Made by a program: the position numbers and the translations under genes
Assembly: GCF_036417845.1 (NCBI RefSeq)
Contig: NC_090013.1
Coordinates: 1,245,001-1,309,000 of the forward strand
From: Apteryx mantelli
Taxonomy: Eukaryota > Chordata > Aves > Apterygiformes > Apterygidae
Reading direction: 5' to 3'
DNA: 64,000 bases
The notes under the pieces: model-generated
Databases searched by the model: none
What the model saw: the letters and a program-made list of their open reading frames with translations, nothing else
What the model was told of the DNA's origin: nothing
Shown: in pieces, positions 23,901-46,383 of the stretch
Layout of the letters: every line of letters begins with the position of its first letter
Numbering within the stretch: position 1 is the stretch's first letter

Positions 23901-26900
23901 TTTTTCGGCTTCGTTGAAGGATCTGGCACGGCTTGTGCTGCTGGTACTGATCTGATGTGTGCTGGGTCAGACCTACCCCTAGGTGTTACTGTCTCATCTG
24001 TTAAAAAGCACCTCAAAAGTGAAGCATTCAGGCCTGCAGGACTGTAAGAGGTTTGTTTTAAAGCCGCCTGGAGCAAATGGTCTTGATCGGTGCCTTATTA
24101 AAATAGGTGTCTTTTGATGACCGTTAGCTGCGGAGATCTTTGTGGCGTTTAGAAGAATCTGAAGACACCTTACAAGGCTGTGTAGGATCCTTGCTCCAAA
24201 TAAGAACTTGCTCGAGCTGGAGGTAGCTCGGGGCTCTAAATTGGTCTTTAGCCGGCTTTCGCTAGTGTTTGGCTTCTTTGGCGTTAGCGAACAGCTCACG
24301 TATTTAAGAACGAACAGCAAAGACGCTCGTAGGGAGGTTGCGTCTGACTTGGGTTTGGGGGAGGACAGATTTGGGGGCGCGCCAGCCTTCTTGCAAATAC
24401 AAGGACAGCCCCAACCAGCAAGGTAAATGCAAACGCTTTTGGCCGGGAAGCACCTCCTCGCTTTCTTCCATCGTCGTGCCCTAATTGAATTTAAAATCTC
24501 TGAATCCCTGGTAGCTGGATACCTTCCTCCTCCTACCGCTGATTAAAGGGTTTGAGGCTAAATTGGCCTTGTTTGAAGACTCTCTTCAGGCTGTAGAGCG
24601 CTAATCGGTCCTTGCAGGGCTGCAGTACTTATCTAGTTGATGACCAAAGTACGTCTCCTCGTTTGTACCCGCCGTTTTTAAGTGGTTTCGTCTCTGCCAC
24701 ATCTGTTTTAAGTGCAAGTTTTGCTGGGGTCGTTTACAAGACTTCAGAGGCTCCGAATTACGCAGCTACCTAAAGGTAACGTGCTGCACTTCAAAGCGTA
24801 GCAGCCAAAGGGAAACTCTGAGGTTTCAAGCTCCTGCCGCAGCTGTGCCGCGTTTTGTAGGGTAAAACCCCTTTGGTAAAGCCCGCTTCTTAAGCGGGGA
24901 CGCTTCGGGTCTTAACGGCGCAGAACGGACAGGCTTCCTAACGTGACTTAGCGGGGGGAAAACCCGCTTGCCGGCGCTCGGCGATGCTTTGCTCCGATGC
25001 GGGTTTACCTGCAGAGCGTAGAAGAAATCATGCAGGACTGAAAGCGTGAGTAATAGCTGAAGCAAAGCGGGAGACACTTCGAAACCGAGAAGCGCTATAT
25101 TTTGTGAAAGACGTTTCTTATTTTAAGCAAAATTGTTAGCTTTGTATGTTGGGCTTGTGCTGTATGGAATATCGGATACCTTTATTTGCCTCACGTGCCG
25201 TAGGTACCTGTTGCATCGTTTTATGACGGCCTCATAAGTTGCATTTATAACCCAAATGTTGATTTTTGGGCGATGGGAGAATGTGATAATTGCAGCTATA
25301 GTTGTAACCTCACCTTTGACTCCGGTTCGGTAATATCACCGAGGAAGCTCAGCTGGGTTCTCCACTTCGGTCGCTTCCAGAATCGGATGCAATTTCCTCC
25401 TTTTAACATCTCGGCTGTTCTTGGAAAAGTGAACCGGTTCGACAGGCTGTCACGGAGCAGGTGTTTGTCCCCGGTTCGCGTCCGGCTGTGTTGGAACAGC
25501 TGCACGGCTGATTATTATTATTATTATTTTATTTTTTCCTAGGTATTGTCTTGTTTTAAAACGGGAACGACCGTCTCGCGGAGGTATTGTTAGGTGCTGC
25601 TTTTGAGCCCGCCGGAGCAAATTGCGGTGTTGACCCCGAATAAATACCAAGCCGGGCTGTGCGGTATTTACGAGCCGCCGCTGGAGCGTTACCTTGCCTG
25701 CGACAAGTTGTTGGCAGATGTCCAGGTATTCCGTGGGTCTCTACGCTCCGGTCCCGGAGAACAAAAACGTGACGCCTAGGCAGCAACTCGATGCAAGTTG
25801 CCTTTACTTCAGTACGGTCTTCAGGCAGGCGCTGGTTTAATTTCCTTTAAATACTTAATGTTTATTACGTGTGCGTGTTTGTGACTTGATAAAGCTCTGC
25901 GAATGCAGAACATCTGAGATTAGTTCGGGCAGAGGGAAAAACTTGCACGGTATCCGAGACGCTGGTAACTCCCTGGTATTTATACAGTGCAAGGATGATT
26001 ATTGCGTTATCTGCTCCCTCGATAGCATTCCCAGGTAAAACCTTATCCGCAGCTTCAGCGTAAAGCTGGATCGCCTGCGTCGCCCTCTGGAAACAACACG
26101 CGTTTGCCGCGGCCTCGCTTCAAGCCGGTGGCATCGCGCGAACCTGGGCGCTGCAATCGATCCCCCAAAATGTATTTTGGGGGCTCGTGCACAGCCGCGT
26201 AATGATGCCGTGCTCTGGCCTGGGCGGACTTGAATGCCGCTGCGGAAACGCGAAGCCCCGGATGAATCACGCGCTAAAAACGCCCGCTCGTTTTCACCGC
26301 CTGCAAAATGGAGCAAGATCGGCCCTCTCGCATGGCGGCGGCTACGGTTTTAGGCCCGAATCCTCCCTGCTCCCTTTCGTGTTGTTTTTCTGTTTGGTGC
26401 TGATGAGTTTTTTATAAAAGCAGCCTTATCTTTCCGTTCGCTTTTAAGGGAGCCGTGTGATCAGATGGTGCGTGCGTACGCCTGTATCTTTATCGGGACG
26501 GCCGCCGTTTTGAGTGCAGAACGGCTCGGTCACGGGATAAAAAGGGAGCCTGGAGTGGCGTATCGAGCAAGAGCGTTTTTATTTCCCCCGAAATCGGCCC
26601 TCTTGGTCGGTTGGGATCCGCAACCGCTTAAGCGGCGACTCCGCGGACAAAACCCTCTCGTACGAAAGCATTCAGATTCCCTTCCTCCGTCGGATTCCAT
26701 ACGTGCCTTTCCGTTGCGGACTTGGGAAAAGGCCCTTGGATCCAGCTTCGGTTGCTCGCCGATTCCCGTTCGAGTGTCGGACCCGAGAAACTCGGGGCAC
26801 CGAAGTCGAAGGAAACCGGGCTTTGAATATAAAGCACTGACACGGCTATTAAGGGAGAAAACCATTAGATGCCAGAGCCTGGGAAGCCTTAATTAGTAGA

Positions 26901-29900
26901 TAAATTCTGGAGCGTCCGAAACGGTCGCCTCCGGAGCGAGAGGCGTTTTAGGCAGCCGAATTAATTCGCATTCGGAGTGCCGAGACGCCCCAGTGACGTC
27001 GGTGCCGATGCTGAACCTCGGCGCGGACGTCGTATGGCGGCTAAACCCCCCTGTTGCAAACGGAAAATCGATGTGGAAGAGTTACGTACGTACGAGATGT
27101 TTTATCCTACACCGTGATCCTCTGGATAAACAGCGACTTAAATTCAGCCGGTTTGCGTATTCGGGCTCTTTTGGAGCATTTTGGTATTTACTCGTACGAA
27201 CGTTTGAACCGAACGCTTGCGTGTCCTTGGAATTTGTATTTGGACTGTTATCCGAATACCATCGAGGCGCGAGGTTAAAGGAAAACACGCGTCTAACTTT
27301 TTCGCCGCTCCTTTTCCTTCGAGGCTGCTTTAAGTGGCTTTTCCCCACCCGATTTGCCACTTTTCGATTTTTAAAGCGGGGAAACTGAGGCTCTGAGACC
27401 AGCTTACGCACAGCGCATCTCATTTTTCTTTAACTTCAGCAGCATATCCTTGCTGTAAAACAGCGCTTACGGATTAGCGATGCCTCGGGTTAGTAAAACC
27501 CGAACGCGGGGCGGGGAAAATACCGGGCCTCGTGACTGTTTTCACCCGCAGCGCCTTCTCGTGCGGGCGCTGGCCGAAGCCCGAGGAGCGCGGCCTTCGT
27601 TCAGCCGGCCGCCTTTAAGATAAGCCTCTCTAGACAAAATAAAACTTCCTCCGGCCAAATATCTGCGAAAGCGAAGGGAGCCGGGAGCCTCGGCTCCGAA
27701 GCTTCCTCTCTTGGAGCTCATATTAATCAGGCTGGTGCCTCCGTGGAGATTTGGATTTGGAGCTGCCTTTTTTTTTCCCCCTCCCGTCGTAGGGGAGTCC
27801 CAGCTCCGGCCGCCTCCAGCGTGCTGGTGACCGCTGCTCTCCGAACGTAGGTGACGTTGTTGAGATGTCAGCTGCGAACAGCCAACGTCAGCAGGTTCCT
27901 GGTTGTTACTAGAGCCGCGAGCGCGTCGCCGGAGTATCGGAGAGGAACCTTGCGAGGGGCTGCAACGGTGAGGGGTGAATTTTAGCGTAAAAAGTCCTGT
28001 ATAAATCGGTTGATCGTGGGGATTAAATGCATTAAACGCGTTCAGATTTTTCCCGTGTATTTAAGAGCGTCAAGGACGTCCTTAACTTTTGACGAGCGAT
28101 GTCCGTCTGTCTCCTCGCGGAGATTAGAGGACGTGGCGTGCCGTAGGTCGAGGAACTCTAACCCAGAAGTCCGAGGCGCTTCCGGGATGGCTGCTCCCAT
28201 CTCCGCTTAGCAAACGTGGGCACGTATTTCCCGAACGCCTGAAGAACCCGTAATTCAGTTGGCTTAAAGCTGTTGCGAAATCCCGGGCGAAGCCAAGCAG
28301 CGGGGGGGGGATACGGGGATGGAGAGGAAGCGCGATTGCCGAAAGCCGGTTTCCTTAGGAACTTCAACTCCGGAGAGCCCTGAAATGCTATTTATGTAGA
28401 TTTATCAGGGAGCGACTCTGCTTTCCTACGCGGGTTGCTATTGAATTCGTCAAAACGTGCTGCCATCTGGCGCGTTTTGGCAGGAAAACACGCTCAGTGC
28501 GGTTTAATAGACGAACGCCTCTTCCGAAGAGCACGCGAGTGACTCTTTCAGTGTGGGAGGTTTGCACGGTGGCCCGAATTCGGCTCTTGGGCCTCGGAAA
28601 GGTGGAATCCACCTTAAAAAGGGAGTTTGTGCGAAAACGGGTTTCCGATGGAACGGCGGCGAAATGAAAACGTCGACCTCCTTCCTTCGAAGCGCCTCTC
28701 CCGAAGGCGTTTCGATTTACCTCCCGTCGCTCTTCATCGCCTCCTTTGCTCTTTCCCGGTTCGTGAAGCTTTGCCTTTCCCGGTTTTCGGGAGGATCGGG
28801 TACTTTCTCCGCTTTTTTTTTCTCGGAGATTGCTTTTCAAGGGTTGCATTAAAAGTTAAAAATCACCGTTTTGTAGGAAAGCGCCTGTTAGATTCTAATT
28901 TTGCCTCGGTCGTTCCGGTTAAAGCAGAGTAAATGTATTTTTTAGCTGTTACCCGAGGTTTTTCAGTTCTCAGCTGCAGCAGTTAAAGTTTCGTCGTTCA
29001 CGTGGATTAGTCTTCGCCAAGCTAAACCAGCAATATCTACTACTAAGGTCAGCTAAGGAGGGAAGCCCTTAAGCGTAGTTTTCCTGGCAGAAAAGCTCAT
29101 CTGCGTAGCTTGCCTTTGGATGATAGATATAATTCCTTTATTTCTATTGCTTTATAAGCTGGTTATTCGACCCCTTTTTGTAACGTAACGTTCTCCTTCG
29201 TTTTTCCGTGTCGCACGAATCGTTCGCTAGCGCTGCGGCGTCTCTTCTTGGTCGTAGCCTTTCTTAAAACACTAATATTTTATGCTTTGCCTCTTTATTT
29301 AGCGACAACCCTCCAGCCCTATATGCTCGTTCGAGTGCAGACTCGTACGCGCGCGTTAATCACATCTGAGATGTTTTCCTTGGCGATTGCCGGCCTGCGA
29401 ACGGTACCTGCTCCTTCCTATTTTTTTTTTCCTGATGAAAAGATAGCAGAGGCTGATAACGGGCCTTTTAAATCAGATTTCTAGCTTGTTTTTTATAGGT
29501 GCAGAACCTTCCTAGGATCCCTGGCGTTCTCCCTCCGTTTGCTTCTACATGGGTGTTTTTCTTCCCCCGTGTCCGGAGTTGTTAATCTGTCCCTGCCGGG
29601 GAACGTAACGTCCCTTCTGCGTGTTCAGCGGCTCTTAAAGGAAAGTGTTTTTAATCAAATGGCCTCTTCCTCTAAGCAGGCGGTTACTGTAGTTTGGTCT
29701 TCGGGGACCAAAGAGATGGAAAAAAAAAGCTCTTCCTGCGTGTGTCGGAGGCAGTCGCTAACGTGAGTCAGCAGAACCGCTTTTGCAAAAAAACACCCCA
29801 CTCTTCCGAGGTTAAATCCGTTCTCTACGTTATCGGTTGAGCGAAATGCGGTTGGCAACATCGTATTTGCAGCAGGTCTGTTAATGGAGACGCTCGTGGG

Positions 29901-30842
29901 AAACATCAGCGCCGACGGATTAGATTTTCTTTTCAGGTTCCTGCTCGATGGAGGAGCCCAAAGTGGCCGCAGTGGAGCGCGAGTGACGGCGAGCGTAGCT
30001 AGAGACGCGTAACGCGGGCGCTAAAACGCCGATTAAAAGCCGGCGGTAATTGCCGGGTTGTGACGAGGCCTTGAGCAACCCGTCGCGCCTTTGAAGCCGG
30101 TCCCGCTCGGAGCGCGAGGTTCAACCGGAGACCTCCGGACGTCCCTTTCCACCTAAATTACTTATCGCTGGGGGGAAGGCGAGTCTGGCTTCCGTGTGAC
30201 TCAGGTGCATCCAGGGCAGTTTTCCAGGATAAGCCTAAAATTAGCCGGAGCTGTTAAGCAGGTCGTTCCGTTAGCCGGGCGCTTGGTTTTGCGTGCGTTA
30301 GCGTGCGGCAAATTCCCTTCGAGGGAGGAAAAACAGGGCTGCGTCTCCCACGTGCTTCCCGGTAAAGTAAAATTAAGACTTTTCTCATCGGGGAGAGATG
30401 AAGAAGCAGCGAGTTGGGCGAACTTGTGGGCTGCCGCTGTCCGCGGGAGAGACGATCGGAGATGAAACAACGTAACCGGCCCGCGGGTGTCTTTCCCGAG
30501 AGCCGCAAAGCGGCCTCGGTTCTTAAAGCCAGGCTTTAACGTCGAGAGGTCTGAAGCTGGGCAGAAAGCCCTCAAGAAGGGGCTTCGCCGAGAGGCGAAG
30601 GCTTTGAATGAAGATCCCGGTTGTTGGCTTGCAAGATGGAGGCTGGTGGGATTCCTTAACCCATCTGGATTGGCGCCGGATGTCTTTTGTCGCGGTGTCA
30701 CTGATCCGACTCGCGCTACACGCTTTGTTTCTTTGAACGAAACCCGGAAAACTAAAGATGAACGCCTGAAAAGAGCGACTTAATCGGTCTTGGTGGCTTT
30801 TGGGGCGTAATTCTTACTAACGCGCCTTTTTCTTCCTTACAG
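8906..30842 (+). other. BRD4: BRD4 leader intron, first part
   Basis: About 22 kb with no supported gene. G+C is moderate, but CpG is close to or above expectation in most lines I counted (for example 17881-17940 and 26521-26580), unlike typical methylated vertebrate introns. Small elements seen: a CCTGG/CCCGG run at 9180-9232, a TA run near 17640-17655, an ATT run at 25511-25530, and several ACGTACGT words (16341, 18672, 27084). About 22450-23600 is CpG-poor and may be an insertion. The intron ends in a good acceptor at 30841-30842. Confidence 0.6.
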
Positions 30843-30936
30843 GTATTTCTTTCGATAGTAGCTTCGAAAATGAAGGTCAGAGGGCTCAGCTGGTGAAGAC
30901 GTACGGAACGCCTCAACGGGGCGACTCTGATTTAAG
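30843..30936 (+). other. BRD4: Candidate BRD4 5' UTR exon (94 nt) with a short uORF
   Basis: A pyrimidine-rich acceptor (TTTTTCTTCCTTACAG, ending 30842) and a good donor (TTTAAG|GTAACT, GT at 30937-30938) bracket 94 nt. Inside is ATG at 30870 followed by eight sense codons (MKVRGLSW) and TGA at 30894-30896. As a coding exon it would be unremarkable; as an untranslated leader exon between exon 1 and the initiator exon it is plausible. I have no alignment to confirm conservation. Confidence 0.35.
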
Positions 30937-42474
<11,538 letters not shown>

Positions 42475-42753
42475 TGATAAGTTATTTAACCTGAGCTTTC
42501 CGAGGGAATCTCCCGTCGTCCTCGTGGTGCCGGTTCAGAACTGCACGCGTTTCTTGCTTGAACGGTCCTTAGAAGGAACGACACCAAGATTAGCCTCTCT
42601 AGCAAAACAAACGGTGTTAAACCGATGGCAGTTCAGGCGCGTCTGCCTTCCGCGGAGAAGTCAGACGCGGACCAAGCCAGCTTTGCAGCGTTCCCTTGCG
42701 GGAGAGTTGTTAGGGGATAGCGTCAGCATGGCGGCGGTTTCTCCTTTTTTGGA

Positions 42754-42872
42754 CAGAATTTTAAAAATTCTGTAGAAGAATTTAAAAATTTCCTTTAAAA
42801 AAAGGCTTACAAAACCCTTTAGAAAGGGTTTTCTTTTTTCTTAAAAAAAAAATTTTGGAAAGCATAGCTTTT
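42754..42872. repeat. Cluster of AT-rich inverted repeats
   Basis: CAGAATTTTAAAAATTCTG (42754-42772) is a near-palindrome. AAAACCCTTT and AAAGGGTTTT (42811-42832) form a perfect 10-bp inverted repeat around AG. Further partial palindromes occur to 42872. This may be a remnant of a small inverted-repeat element; I do not recognise a family. Confidence 0.6.
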
Positions 42873-43591
42873 CTTAGGCCATGACTTGCGCAGAGCTGTG
42901 AACGTTATCAAACACTTGGAAAGAACAGTCCTGTAGGTCTGTCCTTCGTTTTTCTTTATATACCTTTATTAAGCAGCAGCTAAAGGCTGGGCTGTTTGAA
43001 AATGAAGTCCGATTGCAGGGGGACGAGGTGATACGTACAGCAGCGCGTTGAGTTTTGTCATGCCTGTTTCTGGTCTCATATTACACTATATGAGATTCCC
43101 TTCCGGAACGAGCAATGCTCCAGAGCGAGCAATGGCCTGGAAACCATTTTATACGGCTGCGCAGCCCTGGGGGGGGGGAATGCAGGAGACAAAATACGGA
43201 GTGATAGGGAGCAGGGCTTTACTACGAATGACGTCGTGGGGGAAGTAGCCTGGATGGCAGGCCCAAACAAGGCGATGATGTGGAGTTTTGATGCTCTGAG
43301 ATGATGGGAAGCCATCGGATTATCGGAGACGTCAGATGTCAGCTGTACTGAGCGCAAGATGTCCAAGAGGCACCTTGTTATCTTGTTAGGTAGCAACAGG
43401 TAAGAACCAAGGGTTTGCTGGTATCTTCAGAACAGAAGGTGGTAAGATGGGGTCAGGCCATCAGCTTTTCCTCCGGGAGTTTCCTTCCGTGTCTGCCTGC
43501 ATCCTTTCCACGGCGTGCCTGAGTGATTCTGCACCCTTTTCGTTTCTGCTGCCCTCTATTTCTCCCAGGTCTCTTCTCTGTATTCCTCCAT

Positions 43592-44512
43592 CTCTCCCGG
43601 TTGCTTTACCCTCACCTTCTTTGACCATCTCTCCCAGTTGCTTTACCCTCACGTTCTTTGACCATCTCTCCCAGTTGCTTTACCCTCACGTTCTTTGACC
43701 ATCTCTCCCAGTTGCTTTACCCTCACGTTCTTTGACCATCTCTCCCAGTTGCTTTACCCTCACCTTCTTTGACCATCTCTCCATGTTGCTTTGCCCTCAC
43801 CTTCTTTGACCATCTCTCCCAGTTGCTTTACCCTCACGTTCTTTGACCATCTCTCCCAGTTGCTTTACCCTCACCTTCTTTGACCATCTCTCCCAGTTGC
43901 TTTACCCTCACGTTCTTTGACCATCTCTCCATGTTGCTTTACCCTCACGTTCTTTGACCATCTCTCCCAGTTGCTTTACCCTCACGTTCTTTGACCATCT
44001 CTCCATGTTGCTTTACCCTCACGTTCTTTGACCATCTCTCCCAGTTGCTTTACCCTCACGTTCTTTGACCATCTCTCCATGTTGCTTTACCCTCACGTTC
44101 TTTGACCATCTCTCCCAGTTGCTTTACCCTCACGTTCTTTGACCATCTCTCCATGTTGCTTTACCCTCACCTTCTTTGACCATCTCTCCATGTTGCTTTA
44201 CCCTCACCTTCTTTGACCATCTCTCCCAGTTGCTTTACCCTCACCTTCTTTGACCATCTCTCCATGTTGCTTTACCCTCACCTTCTTTGACCATCTCTCC
44301 CAGTTGCTTTACCCTCACGTTCTTTGACCATCTCTCCCAGTTGCTTTGCCCTCACCTTCTTTGACCATCTCTCCATGTTGCTTTACCCTCACGTTCTTTG
44401 ACCATCTCTCCCAGTTGCTTTACCCTCACGTTCTTTGACCATCTCTCCCAGTTGCTTTGCCCTCACCTTCTTTGACCATCTCTCCCAGTTGCTTTACCCT
44501 CATGTTCTTTGA
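43592..44512 (+). repeat. 37-bp minisatellite in BRD4 intron, about 25 copies
   Basis: The unit is CTTTACCCTCACGTTCTTTG plus ACCATCTCTCCCAGTTG. Three positions vary repeatedly: A/G in CTTT(A/G)CCC, C/G in CAC(C/G)TTC, and CCAG or CATG near the end. In the middle of the array, units ending CCAG and CATG alternate for about seven copies, so there the effective repeat is a 74-bp dimer. It is strongly pyrimidine-biased on this strand. Confidence 0.95.
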
Positions 44513-46247
44513 CCTTCTCCTTCCCTCTCGCAGCAGCATCGCGCAAGACCCTTTTCCAGTTTGTTCCAAACAAATCGCATCTGCTAACGGCAGCTGCTGC
44601 CCGCGGTTCCTTTCCTCCGTTCTTGAATCTCCAAAATCCTTTCTTCCTTGTGCAATCCTCTGAACTGTTCTTTGATGTCCCTCATGACTGCTCCTGGCCA
44701 GTTCTCAAGGTTTGCACACCATCCGCACCCTCTCTAACCCCGTAACAACTTCTGATCCGGCCAGGCGCTGCTCGTTGCTGGACATTCTGCCTTTTTTGGG
44801 GTTTTACGTTCTCGTCTTCTTTGGTTTGGTCCCTCAAAACCATGCCTTTGGCCTTTGCCTTTCCTGGTTTGAGCCAGCGTTATGCAACTTGAATGAGCGC
44901 AGGCTGTTAAAGGCTTCAAATTATTGATGTACATCCTTCCTTATTCTTCGCTGCCACATTTTCCCTCCTTTCCCACCACAGCGCCTTCGCCCTGCTAGAT
45001 TTCTCCCTGATCTCCCCTGTCTTCCTAGTTCTTCGCTGACCTCCCTGTGGCCAGACAGCAGAAAAACACGTAGGCTAGAAAAAAAAAGGCTTTGTGGACT
45101 GTGTGGGGCCTGCAAACCATATGTCGGTCAGGTCTGTGCATGCTGTCCTATCACCAAGCGTGGTTGCTTGACCATGAAGCAGCTTTTCTCATCTTCGGTG
45201 TGTATTTACACTGATGGATGTTCATTTATCATCGTGACATCAATCCGAACACTTGCGCTGTCGCTTTTGCCCTTCCTTCTCCTCTTCTTTTCTTACTCTC
45301 AGTGAAACAAAACCTAAAAACCCCCTTCGAACCAGGTCCCAAGCCTTGTTGGTGTCTTTTGGAGTCACCTTGCACGCTGGATCCCCAGTCAGTTCTTCCT
45401 GAATCTTGAGCCCTCCTTTATGTCTTCCTTGACCTTTGCAAACGTGAGCTTTTACTCCTGATCTTTAATGCTCTCTTAGTTTAGTCCCGTCCTCCCGATT
45501 TAGGTAGACCTCTCTCGGCTTCTTCCTTAAAACCCTCCTCTTGCCTAACGCACGGGAGAAACTGCCTTGCGAGCCTGTGCAGCTGTCGTCTTCCTCCTCC
45601 TCCTCCTCAGATGCTTTACTAAAAGACCTCTTCCCTGACACCTGCAAAATGGGGCAATTCAGCATGGCAGGAACAAACTGGCTGTAGTCCCGTTCTTTAT
45701 TTTTTTCCCCTCCTTCCCTCTGTTTTTCCTCCTCCCTCTGCTCAAAAATCAGCCTGTGCTGCCCGTAAATAACACCTTGTGTCGCTTCGACGTGTCCGTT
45801 CGCTTACGTGTCGCGTTGCCAGGCCCCTGCCCGTCGTCTGCCTGTGCCTTTTAGCGTGAAAAGCCTTTAGGGCAAGGCTTCCCCGTCCGTTTGGCGCTTG
45901 GGACAGTGCGCTGCGCCTCTTCCCGTTGTATCGTAAGGGAAACGGCCGTGCTGAAAAGGATAAAAATACCCTAAAGCGAAGTTGCAGGAATTGCTCAGCT
46001 GGGCAATGGAGAGGATTGCAGATTGCAGCCTCAGCTTCACGTCTTTCCCTGCGCTGAAACGTTCCTCCGTTTCGCGTTTAATTTGCAGTTACGATTAGGC
46101 TCGCTATTAACTGGAGACAAGCCCAAGCAAACTCTTCAAAGCAGTTTTGATTTTTGTTTTTGTTTTTGTTTTTTTTTGTAGGTTATAGCAGTCCGCTCTC
46201 TGGAAATGTGTGCCTTGCCTAATTTATTGTATCTGTTATTAATCCAG

Positions 46248-46383
46248 CCAGGGGATGACATAGTCTTAATGGCAGAAGCTCTAGAAAAGCTTTTCCTGCA
46301 GAAAATCTCCGAAATGACCCAGGAAGAAACTGAGATTGTTATAGCCCAGACAAAAGGAAGAGGACGCGCGAGGAAGGAACCAG
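46248..46383 (+). CDS. BRD4: BRD4 coding exon 3: end of bromodomain 1 and basic linker (residues 142-186)
   Basis: 136 nt, enters in phase 0 and leaves in phase 1 (GT at 46384-46385). It encodes [20 protein letters not shown] (BC-loop end and alpha-C helix), then an acidic-to-basic linker [20 protein letters not shown]. The upstream acceptor has a weak pyrimidine tract. Confidence 0.97.

Noticed and set aside
29936..29990. Possible exon after TTTTCTTTTCAG with ATGGAGGAGCCC
   Set aside because: A good acceptor, but no convincing donor follows and the frame closes after about a dozen codons.
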